64,000 nt of DNA from Aurantiochytrium sp. KH105 (lineage: Eukaryota; Sar; Bigyra; Thraustochytrida; Thraustochytriidae), in assembly GCA_003116975.1 (NCBI GenBank), contig BGKB01000076.1, positions 186,001 to 250,000 of the forward strand, read 5' to 3'. Under the pieces are notes generated by a model, which did not search any database, had not been told where the DNA came from, and saw only the letters and a list, made by a program, of their open reading frames with translations. Both the position numbers and the translations under genes were made by a program. The first letter of the stretch is position 1. Each line of letters opens with the position of its first letter. Of the stretch, positions 27,217-36,988 are shown in pieces.

Positions 27217-29288
27217 CGTTGTTGATCTGCTTGCTTGCTTGCTTGCTTGCTGGTTTGCTTGCCTTCGACGCCACGACTCGCCACTCACTCACTGCCAGTG
27301 GCGCTTTCTAACGACGACCTCCGCACACGCACGTTGGCGCACGCAGGCACGCAGGCACGCACGCACGCACGCAGGTCTTCTGGAGTCCCTGCAACTTGGT
27401 TCTTGTTTTGGCGTTTTGGGTTTGCCTTGCCTTGCCTTCCGCAGCCGTGCGTGCCGTCACGGCCTGCCAGGTATTGACAGTGAGTGAGCGAGGCACGTCG
27501 AATGACGCGTAAGAAAAGCCATGCCTGGTGCCTCCTCGAGCGGTTCACCGCCCTGAGAGTCACACACGCACTCTGGACAGCCGCGCTGCGTCCTCCCCTC
27601 TTCTCCCACTTTCCACCTTCCCGCCAGGACGTGCGAGCGAGCGAGCGAGCGAGTGAGCAAGCAACCAAGCACGCTGGCGTGCGTCGCGGCCGCGGTAGGT
27701 CGGCGTGGCCCCGCAAGGCCAGCCCAGCCAGCCAGCCAGCCAGCCAGCCACCCTGCCGCCTTCCGTGCCATCCACGCTAAAAGCGACGGCAATCAATCTC
27801 ACCCGAGCCGCGCGGGCGCAGAAAGTCTGCGCGGCACCCGGCTGAAGTCTCCTCCCCCTCTTCCCCCGCGGCGCCGAACCCGCACGGCTTTGCCGCGCTC
27901 CACTCCCGACACGCAGCAGCAGAGCTAGCTGCAGCTGCAGCTGCGCAGACCCCGCCTTCGCCCGCCTCGCCTCGACGCGCCCGCGCCTGCTCTCGCCTGC
28001 TCTCGCTTGCTCTCGCTTGCTCTCGCTTGCTCGCTTGCTCACGGTGCGCCCGCCGTGCGCTCTCGGCGCTCTCGCGGCGTCTTCTTGGCCGGGTCGATTG
28101 ATCTGTGCTGATCGATCGATCGCCGGGCGGCCGCGTCGGGCCGGCCTGGGCCCGCCCTGCGCGCGGGCTCGGGCCCCGGGGGTCGGCGGGGGTCGCGTGG
28201 CGTTCGCCAGCGGTGCGGCGGCTGCGGCTCGACGGCGTCATCGATCGCCGAGGCCTGATCTCCAAGCCCTGCCGGCGCGGCGGCCCGTGGTGGATGATGA
28301 ATCGCATCGTTGAAGTTAGTCTCAATCTATCTACGGCTACTATACTTATACCTGCAGCTGCTGGCTGGCGGTGGTTGGGCACCCACAGTGGCCTCCGCCG
28401 TGGTAGTTTCGGACCGTTCCCCGCGTTCTCGTGTCCCAGGTTGGGTTGAGGCCGTCATGACGCGCGCGGAGCGGGACCGCGCCTCGCGCCGGCCCTGCGC
28501 GCGCCCCGAGGCCGGTCTCCGCGCGCGCAAGACGCGGCCTTTCCTTCCGGCGATAATGCTTTGCGCGGGCGTCGCAGAATGGGCCGCGCTGAGCCGCGAG
28601 GCGCCACGAAGTACCCCAGGATTGCCACTGCACACGCGGCGGGGACCCTTCAGGGTCTGCGTCCGACGATGCGGGGACCCCAAGTGTGTACCTAGGTATG
28701 CGCCTTTGCGTGAGGAAGACTTGGGAGAAGGCAGCCGCGCGTGCTTGCTTGCGCAGAGCCCCTTCGGAGTTGCCGAGAAGAGCGCGGCGCGTTCTGCGCT
28801 GCACAGCGGAAGGGGACAAGTGCTGGTGGCCGCGGCTCGCGGCGACGAGGCCGGGTATTTTTTTCGTTTTTTGTCCTTTTCTCAAGCACGGCAGGTTGTT
28901 CGGCCAGCTCGCTAAAAGCGGACGGACGCCGTTCAAGTTGCGGCGTTTCGCTCTTTGAGTCCCGGGGCCGAATCGGAAGCAGCCAGCGGCAGCTCGCGGT
29001 ACCCGCAACATGCATGCAACGCAACGCAACGCAGCCTGTACCGCCTCTGGCCTGCGGGCTGGGACGGCCGACTGGGCCTGGGCCTAGCTAGCGCCGCGAT
29101 CGATCTCTTGCAGTTGGTTGCTGTGAGCGGTGCGTGCGGCCGCGATGTCAGCATCACGACCTCGAGGGCCGCGCGAGGCTCGTCTTGTTCGCGGGTTCGT
29201 CAACCACGCGCAAAGTCGTTGCTCAGCTGGCGGGATGTGACGCCCAAGATGGGGTCCACACGCCACGAACTTCGATACGATTTGGGCG

Positions 29289-29609
29289 ATGGCTAACGGA
29301 AGAGACATTGCCTTGGAGGGAGGGGCGTATGTCGAGATGCCGACATTCGCTCGCGGCTGGGGGACGACGCGCCAAACCGAATCTTCGACGATAGCAAGCT
29401 GGCTCAAGCTGGTCCTGCCACTCAAGGAAGCGTCTGTCGCGAATTTGTCAGCGCTTGGTGACCAGGGCGGTCTTTTCGCAGTCTGGGCTTTGTCCGCAGG
29501 CCGGCTGGCCTCTGCCCGCCCTTATTATGCTCGTGCTCTCAACCCCACCCCCTCACCTATCCAAATGATCATATCCAAACAATGGCCTTGCGCGTCAAGA
29601 CAAAGCTGA
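29289..29609 (+). pseudogene. Possible LamG/concanavalin-A-like fragment
   Basis: A 106-codon frame starts MANGRDIALEGGAYVEMPTF and later has IASWLKLVLPL, LSALGDQGGLFAVW and SAGRL. That order (ALxLxGGxYVExP, then xISxWVKL, then LGDxxGLFA) is what a LamG-type jelly-roll shows in its first half. The frame then runs into non-homologous sequence and stops, so it would be a gene remnant or one exon of a small gene. The similarity is by eye and weak; chance is a real alternative. Confidence 0.25.
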
Positions 29610-29865
29610 TTACAGCCCCCCCCCCAACAAAATGAACCAACGAAGAAGCGACTAAGCGGCAGCAGTAGCAGCGGCGGCGGCAAAGCACGAGTGATCGGTT
29701 TCTTGATAAATTGATGACGACAAAAACGCAATGCAATGCGATGCGAGGTAACGATGACCTCGGACTGACTGACATGCGGGACTAAACCCCTTGAGCACGG
29801 CAGAAGAATGACACGAACTCGAGCGCCTGACTGGCGATCGCGAGCAGCTGTGCGATCATGGATCG

Positions 29866-29898
29866 ATCGCTCGCTCGCTCGCTCGCTCGCTCGCTCGT
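29866..29898. repeat. TCGC tetranucleotide microsatellite
   Basis: About eight copies of TCGC upstream of the phosphorylase gene. Confidence 0.9.
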
Positions 29899-30021
29899 CG
29901 CTTCGCGGCGGGTCGAGGCCTGATGTTTCGATTGTTTGATCAATAGCTTGACTTTCACCGACTGTGACACGTCACCGTGTATGAGTGAACGAACACTGCA
30001 AACAGTTTTGCGAGACCGGAC

Positions 30022-30068
30022 CAAGCAAGCAAGGCAAGCAAGCAAGCAAGCAAGCAAGCAAGAAAGCA
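30022..30068. repeat. AAGC tetranucleotide microsatellite
   Basis: About ten copies of AAGC with two interruptions, ending 81 bp before the chosen ATG of the phosphorylase-like gene. Confidence 0.9.
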
Positions 30069-30148
30069 AGTCACTTCACCGCTTGCGCGCGGGACCTCGA
30101 CGCACGCGAGGGGCGGGGGCGGCGGTGGAAAACCAGCTCACAGAGGTC

Positions 30149-31759
30149 ATGATCATGCGACACGCGCTCGCGCGGCTCGGGCGTGGCGGCGCGGCGCGCT
30201 CTGTTGTGCAAAGTGCGCCGCCGACCAGGATGGCGCAACGCACCTGGTCAACATCGTCGTCTTCGTCGTCGTCGTCTTCGTCAAAGACGACGTTGAGCGC
30301 TGCAGCGGGGGCAGCCAGCGGCGCGGCGATAGAGCAGGACCAAATGCCAGTGTCCGCGAGCCTGCTCTTGCAGAAACGGCAGCGTGGAGAGGAGTTCTCG
30401 GCCTCGGAAATGCGATGGTTTGTCGATTCGTGTGTGGAAATGCGCCCAGAGGTACTCGGGCCAGAGCAGGCTAGTGCACTGCTCATGGCCATGAGTCTGA
30501 GTGAAAGCAATGGCGGCTTGACAACGCAAGAAACCGTCTACATGGCTCAAGCCATTGCGGATTCCGGCGCAAAGGTACAACTTCCAGACGACGAACCCTC
30601 GGTTAGCCTGTACAGCGGGGTCGGCGACAAAACCTCGCTCATTGTGGTCCCGGTTTGCGCCTCGTGCGGAATCAAGGTTCCCAAAATCTCAGATCGCGGC
30701 TTCATTGGAGGCATTGTCGACAAGCTCGAGTGTATTCCCGGTTTCCGCGTCAAAATGCCCGAACAAGACTTTATTCAAATCGTGGAGGAGGTGAATGCGG
30801 CCATCGTCGCGCCCTTTCCAGATATCGTGCCCGCTGATGAACCCTTGCGCAGAATCAGGGAACTCTTGTACATTTCCGAGAACTTGCCACTCATGGCCGC
30901 CTCGGTCGTTGGAAAAAAGCTCGCCGGCGGTACGAGCTCCTTCCTCTTTGACGTAAAGACCGGGTCTGGCACGGCATTAGCCGACGTCAATGCCGCCGTC
31001 AGCTTTGCGCAAAAGCTTGTTGCGGCCGCTCGGGGGACCGAGCGTTCTGCATCAGCTTTTGTGACGAGCATGCATCAGCCGCTCGGCTACGCCATCGGAA
31101 GCTATCTCGAGCTCGTGGAGTGTCTGCAGATCCTCAACGGCCAGCACACCCGTACCGGCAATCTCCGAGACATCAGTTTTCTTCTCTCGGCGCAAGTTCT
31201 CCTGCAAGCAGGCAAATGCTCGACGCTAGAAGAGGGCTACAATATGGCAGTCGAGTCCATCACTTCGGGCCGCGCCATGGAGAGCTTTCGTAAGATGGTT
31301 GAGGCACAAGGCGGCGATCTCGAGTTCATTGCCAAGGCGCTTGAGCCGGGCCCGTCTCCCTACACGGTGGAGCGCCGCATTGAGGTTCGTGTCGAGCCGG
31401 GAGACCTCGAGCACATTGAGTCCGAGCTGCCTGTAGATAGCACGATTGACGACGCGACGCGCATTGTTGGCATTGATACGATTGTGCTCGGAGAGCTCAG
31501 CAAGAAACTTGGCGCTTTTCGCTCCGTCGCCTCGGACAATATTGATTTTGGCAGTGGCATCGAGCTCCAGCGCTCCTTGTCCGAGGCCGTGCATCCGGGC
31601 GACATCCTTTGCACTTTGTACACGAACAATGCGCGCACCTCGGATGCGGATCTTTGCAAGGCTGCGCGCAAAGCCTTTTCCTTCGAGCGTGGGCCTGTGT
31701 CTCCGCAGCCGCTCATCTTCGCCTTTATTGACGGCGAGGGTGGAGTCACCAATCTTTAA
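30149..31759 (+). CDS. Thymidine/pyrimidine-nucleoside phosphorylase-like enzyme
   Basis: A 536-residue protein. I take the ATG at 30149 because it opens MIMRHALARLGRGGAARSV, an Arg/Ala/Leu-rich, acid-free leader that looks mitochondrial; upstream codons come from an AAGC repeat. The body follows bacterial DeoA and animal TYMP: YSGVGDKTSL, VDKLECIPGF, LPLMAASVVGKKLAGG, FDVKTGSGTAL and a C-terminal alpha/beta lobe with HPGDILCTLYTN. The Arg, Ser and Lys of the base-binding site (R in RELLY, S in MAAS, K in VVGKK) are kept. The phosphate loop usually written KHSTGG reads VSLYSG, and SGRGLGHTGGT is shortened to SDRGFIGGI. Family membership is firm; whether it performs ordinary phosphorolysis of thymidine is uncertain. 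It lies between the two PDR groups, divergent from PDR-B. Confidence 0.85.
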   Translation: MIMRHALARLGRGGAARSVVQSAPPTRMAQRTWSTSSSSSSSSSSKTTLSAAAGAASGAAIEQDQMPVSASLLLQKRQRGEEFSASEMRWFVDSCVEMRPEVLGPEQASALLMAMSLSESNGGLTTQETVYMAQAIADSGAKVQLPDDEPSVSLYSGVGDKTSLIVVPVCASCGIKVPKISDRGFIGGIVDKLECIPGFRVKMPEQDFIQIVEEVNAAIVAPFPDIVPADEPLRRIRELLYISENLPLMAASVVGKKLAGGTSSFLFDVKTGSGTALADVNAAVSFAQKLVAAARGTERSASAFVTSMHQPLGYAIGSYLELVECLQILNGQHTRTGNLRDISFLLSAQVLLQAGKCSTLEEGYNMAVESITSGRAMESFRKMVEAQGGDLEFIAKALEPGPSPYTVERRIEVRVEPGDLEHIESELPVDSTIDDATRIVGIDTIVLGELSKKLGAFRSVASDNIDFGSGIELQRSLSEAVHPGDILCTLYTNNARTSDADLCKAARKAFSFERGPVSPQPLIFAFIDGEGGVTNL

Positions 31760-32063
31760 TAATTTGTTCACATTCCCGCCAATTTGTTTCTTTTCGGAAT
31801 GCACAATACGCGCGCACAAAGTTAAACCCAGTCAGACATCGCGATCACTTGCAAGGAACTTCGATTCCCTGACTCGCAACCTTTTTTACAAATTTGCCTT
31901 CGACCTTCCTTCGCAGGCAAGTTCCCCCAAAAGAACCAAAAAAAAGGGGGTGTGCACCAAGAACAGGCTGCCATGTGAGAACGGCATCGTTTTGGCGCGT
32001 GGCTCATCTCGCGCGCGCATCGTGGCAACAGTTCGTCTCCTGTCTCTTTCTCTCTGTGCGGGG
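31760..32063. other. Intergenic spacer
   Basis: A 304-bp region between co-directional genes, AT-richer at its start, with an A7 run near 31940. Nothing else is recognised. Confidence 0.4.
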
Positions 32064-34199
32064 ATGTGGCGAGGCAGGCTCGACCCGGATGGCCTCCGCC
32101 ACGTTGATGTCGGCCTAGCGCGAGACAAACGTGGTGGCCGAGGCGCCGGCCACCGCGGACCTGGCTCGCTTGAGCTCGAAAAGATGTTGGAGCGATCAAA
32201 GGCAAACCGCACCGCGCTCGCTGCAAACCCGAACTTTGCGGCGCTGCTCGCGAGTATGGAGGCCAAAAAGCGCAAGGAAAAGGCAGAGGACGCGCTTCGA
32301 CAAGCGCTGGCGCGTGATCCTGGTCTTCCAACCTCGCACGAAATTCAGAATTCCTCTTTACACAATCAGGTCGCAGGAGTTTTCTCCATGCGAGGACTGC
32401 CATACGTCCCACTCGGCGGCGCCGTGACTTATAGCCTTGGGCCCAAGCCACAAGATCACAATGCCTCACTCAAAGACTCTAACGTGGTCCTAGGCGACCA
32501 TGGGGACGCGGATGACTCGTCTACTTTGGAAAATGCAAAACTTGCGCGCCCGGTCTCACGCGGCGCACAAGCGCCACGGTCGCCGTTCGCTCGCAGTAGT
32601 CACCACGCGAAGACCGTCGACAAACCCAGTTCGTCAACAAAAGCACAAAGCCCAAGCGCTCGGATCCATCGCCCGAAGGTTCCCGAACCGCTGATGTTGC
32701 CAGCGTATGCTGGAACAGCTTCGTTCCCACTTGAGGAAATCCATCGCGGAACGCGCCGGAAAAAGAGAATCAACGTGAGCAATGTACCATTCAGCGACTT
32801 GCTGCGTGCGTCGGATGAGATTGCGCATAATCTCCGTCTCCTCGCGGATGATGGCGCAGACGAGGAAGAGATGCTTATGCTCGAGTCCACACCATCACAA
32901 GATCAAGATCAAGAAGTGTCTGGCATTCCACAGGTTATGCGAAACGAGGCCGAACGTCTCGTCTCCGAACTGGAAGACCAGCACTCGGACGACGAGGAAG
33001 TTGCTGCTGAGATGGGTCTCAAAGAGAAACTCAAAGACCGCCATCCGCATCGTCCTGCTCACGACAAGAGAGGGTCGCGTACTTCCCATCCCCTTCGGGG
33101 AAATTTGAAACGTGGCAGGTCTCGACGCATGAGTCTCTTGCGTCTGCAGAACGCCATGACTGCGCAAAAGAGCATCAACCATGTCGCCAAACTCGACCAC
33201 AAGCTCACCACGCTCGAGCGCGCCTTGCAGGCAAAGACCGATTCGACAGCGAAGCGCGCCCATCTGCAGACACGTCAGCGGCTTCCTTTGCGCGACGGTA
33301 GGGTCGCGCGAGGAACGCGCATTCGACCTACGGCCATTTTGCAAGCAAAGCTTGCGCTGCAGCCAAGACAAACGGCTCCCGAAGACGCTCAAGGCGAAAT
33401 GCGTTCTGTGGCAGCGGACGCAGAAGAGCGTGTAATCAAGCAAGCTGCCAACTTTCACGACATGCGTCGCCACTTGCAGCGTGAGCTGCGTTTTGCTCTT
33501 TTGCGAAGATATATGACACGCTTCGAGGTGTCTGAATCGGAGCAAAGGTTGTCGCGCACCACGGAAACGGTTTGGCGTCAGACTGCGCAGCGCTTTCACG
33601 GAAAGCAGCTCGCGCGTCCGAGCGCGGCGTCCAGTGCCACGCACGGAATCTTTCGGCATCAAACGCAAGACAACAATGCGACTGGACTTGAAGACTGTAC
33701 CACCACGGCATCAATGCGAAAGCGAGCTGTTGCGCTTTCCATGGGTGCGAGCCTCGAGCTTTCGTGGAAGCTGCAGCATGGCACGGAACGATCTATACAT
33801 CGAAGCGCGAGCTCCAGGAAGCAAGATCTTTTCCACCCCAGCGTCGATACTTGTCAACAGACAAAGAAGCTGCCAGACAAGAAGCGAGAAATTTCGGTGG
33901 TGGGCCCTTGGGCTGCAACCAAAGGGAAGCTGCCGTTCCGCGGCTCTGTGTATGAGCTTGCTCTTTTTGAGGCTGCAGAACTCGTGCCCAATCCGGCGGA
34001 CGTTAGCTTTGAACTTCGTTTTTTTCTCGGCCATCTTCGAGCAGCTCTTGGAGACCGCACAGAGTTGCTTTCTGCGCCTGAGCTCCGAGCTGTTTTGCGC
34101 GCGGCGCCGCATGCTTGCGTGCATCATGCGGACTGCAAAAAGCTTATCAATGCGCTTGCAGCAAATACGGCACCAGAAATATTAGAGCAGCCATCATGA
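32064..34199 (+). CDS. Large basic protein of unknown function
   Basis: The chosen ATG gives MWRGRLDPDGLRHVDVGLAR and 711 residues; the same frame is open another 600 bp upstream, but there it overlaps the phosphorylase gene in another frame. The protein is rich in Arg, Lys, Gln and Ser. It has short helical stretches, for example LEKMLERSKANRTALAANP near residue 35 and an acidic helix with SELEDQHSDDEEVAAEMG near 305, separated by disordered segments. The last ~90 residues look folded (VYELALFEAAELVPNPADVS onward). There are no membrane segments, catalytic motifs or known repeats that I can see. A scaffold of cytoskeleton or nucleus would fit the composition, but that is a guess. Confidence 0.6.
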   Translation: MWRGRLDPDGLRHVDVGLARDKRGGRGAGHRGPGSLELEKMLERSKANRTALAANPNFAALLASMEAKKRKEKAEDALRQALARDPGLPTSHEIQNSSLHNQVAGVFSMRGLPYVPLGGAVTYSLGPKPQDHNASLKDSNVVLGDHGDADDSSTLENAKLARPVSRGAQAPRSPFARSSHHAKTVDKPSSSTKAQSPSARIHRPKVPEPLMLPAYAGTASFPLEEIHRGTRRKKRINVSNVPFSDLLRASDEIAHNLRLLADDGADEEEMLMLESTPSQDQDQEVSGIPQVMRNEAERLVSELEDQHSDDEEVAAEMGLKEKLKDRHPHRPAHDKRGSRTSHPLRGNLKRGRSRRMSLLRLQNAMTAQKSINHVAKLDHKLTTLERALQAKTDSTAKRAHLQTRQRLPLRDGRVARGTRIRPTAILQAKLALQPRQTAPEDAQGEMRSVAADAEERVIKQAANFHDMRRHLQRELRFALLRRYMTRFEVSESEQRLSRTTETVWRQTAQRFHGKQLARPSAASSATHGIFRHQTQDNNATGLEDCTTTASMRKRAVALSMGASLELSWKLQHGTERSIHRSASSRKQDLFHPSVDTCQQTKKLPDKKREISVVGPWAATKGKLPFRGSVYELALFEAAELVPNPADVSFELRFFLGHLRAALGDRTELLSAPELRAVLRAAPHACVHHADCKKLINALAANTAPEILEQPS

Positions 34200-34292
34200 T
34201 ACTTACATTACTCCTCTATTTCTTGTGGCGTCTTGCTGGTAGTTGGGTGGGTGGGTTGGAGAGGCAAGCGAAACTTTGTCAAGAATGGACCG

Positions 34293-34443
34293 GACCATAT
34301 GTGTGCAATGCGATGCGACGACGATGTCCTCCTGTTCGTCAAAAAGGTGCAATGCGATGCGAAGACAATCTCCTTCTGTTTGTAAAAAAGGACCATGTGT
34401 GTGCAATGCGATGCGAAGACAACGTCCTCCTGTTCGCCAAGGA
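34293..34443. repeat. Three imperfect 44-54 bp repeats
   Basis: GCAATGCGATGCGA starts at 34305, 34349 and 34403, each time followed by a related segment ending CTCCTGTTCGTCAAAAAGG or a variant. It lies between the convergent unknown gene and methyltransferase gene. Confidence 0.85.
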
Positions 34444-34449
34444 CGCTGG

Positions 34450-35400
34450 TTAGATTTCCCAACGATAGAGCACCATTTCAACAGCCCCGCACCACCCTAG
34501 CCAGCGCATGTACAGAGACACGGCCACGAGCGAGGCTGCGCGAGTAAAGTCTCGAGTCCAAAAAGCGCGAATGCTCTTGCGCCACATGTGTGATGCAAAG
34601 GGAGCGAATACCTGATGGCTAATGTCGACGGCATCAATTTGCTTGACGCAGGTGTGCAACTCGGGAAAGCTGCTCTTTTCCTTGTCGAAAATATCTTTCG
34701 AGTACAAAAGATTCACAAGGGGTGTCCCTGCACTTGCTGAGATGAAGAGTAATTTGAGCATGTGCAGTGGAGCATTCCAGAGCAGCTTGCTCAAGTGAGG
34801 TCTCTGCGTAGTCGCAGAATCCAAGGTCTGGCTCCCTAAAATATCTACCGCTGCAAATCTTGCCCCAGGTTTCATTCGCTCTGCGAGGGAGGCCAATACT
34901 TGCGCTCGTGTGCTCACATGATAGAGCGCATCAACTGAGCAGCAACAACATATCCTAGGTCAGTCTGCGTGCCTCCTCGGGCCTGGCCCAAGTCATAGCT
35001 ACGTACCAGATACAATGACATCGGCGCTCGCGACGGCAGCGGCTCGTCTCACAAAGCTTGCTCCGTCTTCGCAAAACACCTCAATGTCGGCGTCACCCTT
35101 TACCTTTTTTCGCGCCGCCTGACATTCTTTTTCGGTGACGTTGACGCCGTAAATCTTGCCGCTGCAGGCAAATTTGCGACGCCAAAGGTCGAGGCTGTCG
35201 CCGCAGCCGCAGCCCACGTCGACCACGAGGGCGTCTTTGTCCCCGAGTCGCGCCGCGCTGCCGACGGCGACAGCGAGCTCCTGGCACGCCTCCTCGAACG
35301 GCATTCTCGGCCCTCGCGTCCAGAGCCCCAAGTTGATCCAGGTGCTCTTCGACTCGGGCGAGTCCGCAAAGACGGCCGGGTCCAGCGGCGCGTACGACAT
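34450..35400 (-). CDS. Class I SAM-dependent methyltransferase, two exons
   Basis: Exons 35400-35007 and 34934-34450 join in phase to 292 residues. The 72-nt intron starts GTACGT, ends CTCAG and has a CTGAC branch-like site. The first exon has a methyltransferase core with motif I LVVDVGCGCGDSLDLW and next strand KIYGVNVTEKE. Across the junction the protein reads SADVIVSVDALYHVSTRAQV, the strand-4 region plus the following helix, which supports the splice. The GVNVTEKEC stretch resembles C-methyltransferases acting on small lipids or quinones rather than protein methylases, but the substrate is unknown. The C-terminal third is hydrophobic with a possible membrane-associated helix (SLVAVSLYMRWLGWCGAVEM). 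It is divergent from PDR-C. Confidence 0.8.
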
Positions 35401-36988
35401 GGTGGGCCCTGCCGTCCGTCCGTCCGTCTGCGCGGGGCAGACAGCTCTCGCGCCCCCCTCGGCGTTTGCTCCTTCCCGTGTACGCCGGGCAAGAGTGCTT
35501 TGCTATCCGACAGTCACGCTGTCGATCACCATCGTCTTCATCAACTCCTGCACGCCGTTCTTCTACTAGGCTAAGCTAAGGGAGTGCGACGACAACGCCG
35601 GCAAGGATCACCTTCAAGCGTCTTTGCCCGAGGAAGGAGCCTCTGACCGCCGTTGTTCATCATTCACTTCTTCTTCTTCTTCTTCTTCTCATCAGCCAGC
35701 TGCAGCTGTTTGCTCTGTCCGTCGCGAGGCTTCAACATTCGCCCTTGCACAAGCTCCATTCATCCTTATGCCGCTGCAGTGACGCGGGTCTCGTGATCTC
35801 GCGGCCGTCGCGCTCCTTCTGAACTACTCCCATCAGCGCGTCGCGAGGAAGCCCGTCTCCTGGCCCGGGCTATGGCTTTGGATGGCACTCACTTTGTTCG
35901 CAAGCTCGTCAGCCAGCCCGGCTGCTCGGTCATTCTCTCATCCAGCCGCGGCACATCAGCAACATCAGCAGCAGCTGCTGCAGCAGCTAGCTTGCGAGCG
36001 TAGTCGGCGGCGAGCTCGCGGCTGCTCCTGCTCCTCGCAACACAAGCACCTAATCGTCAACAGTAAAACTATGGTAACTGCAAGTTGCAGTTGGCCGCAT
36101 CGTCGATGCGGCGCGTTGTGTCCGCCGTGGCTGGGACTTTTCAATTCTCTGTCTGCCCCGCCCCGGAAACGTTCCCGCATCTCGCACCAGCCACGCCCAA
36201 AGCGAAGCCGGAGCCGCCCGAACCCGCCTGCTCTACCCTGATTCTCCTCGTCCCCGTCCCCGTCCTCGTCCTCGTCCCTGTTGTCCTCCTCGTCCTGCTC
36301 ACCCTGCCCTCCGTCCGCCGGGCCGCTACTGCGGGTCTTTGCGGTACACTTCTCCCCCACACTGTGTGCCCCCGAGCCGCCCCTGCGCGCCCCCACGGTG
36401 TGTCCGCAGCTGCGGTGGTGGGAGGAACAGCGAAGGGCGGCGCGTCGATGCTGAACTCCCAAGTCCGCGCCGTCACCGGCAGTCACATCGCCGGCACCAG
36501 GCCTGAGCAGGAACAATCTCCAAGTTCAAGTACCCGCCCCTGCAGATGGCAGCGGCGGGTAAGAGCGACATCGGCGCGTCGCCCGCAAATGGACGGCGCA
36601 GGGAAGAGCGAACAAATAACGAATGCACGGTCGAGGGCGGGTTGAGCGGCGAGCGAAGTCTCCTCCGGGGCTCGGCACTCCGCACGAGGGCCGAACTGAC
36701 CCGAACAAACGAAGCTTCGTGGCCGGGGCTTCGGGCAAAGCGTGGAGTACAAGCAGCCGAGCCCCGCGTCAACAGCATCGAGGGAGCGGCGAGCGGCGGC
36801 AAACCTCGAACTGACGGAGACAAGTTGACCTCGAAGGCCTCGAAGGCGACGACAAGGGGAAGCCGAGCGCGAGGAAGGCCCGAGTCGAGTTCGAGAGAAA
36901 AGAACACAACGTAGGAGGGAGTCTGCGCGAATTGCGTTGGTTGCCTCGCTGAGAGGGACGAGGAGTGCGTGCGGCCGCAAAGGCGAGG
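35401..36988. promoter_or_regulatory. Divergent spacer between methyltransferase and PDR-C
   Basis: A 1.6 kb region. It contains a CTT run at about 35666-35688, a CAGCAG/CAACAG tract near 35960 and a CCTCGTCC-rich tract at 36243-36295. Several frames are open across 36.1-37.1 kb but lack protein-like sequence. A missing 5' exon of PDR-C could be hidden here, because PDR-C lacks the N-terminal block of its paralogues. Confidence 0.45.

Larger units (their letters stand above)
27217..30148. promoter_or_regulatory. Long divergent spacer between PDR-B and thymidine-phosphorylase-like gene
   Basis: A 2.9 kb region upstream of two divergent genes. It carries many tetranucleotide microsatellites: GCTT at 27229-27252, GCAC/GCAG at 27335-27375, GCGA at 27630-27656, CCAG at 27722-27753, CTCGCTTG at about 28000-28035, TCGC at 29866-29898 and AAGC at about 30022-30068. 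A C10 run lies near 29618. A short LamG-like frame at 29289 is listed separately. I see no other supported gene. Confidence 0.5.

Noticed and set aside
36085..36645. 186-codon plus-strand frame upstream of PDR-C
   Set aside because: Val/Leu/Pro run produced by CCTCGTCC-type repeats; no conserved segment and no match to the missing PDR-C N-terminal block.
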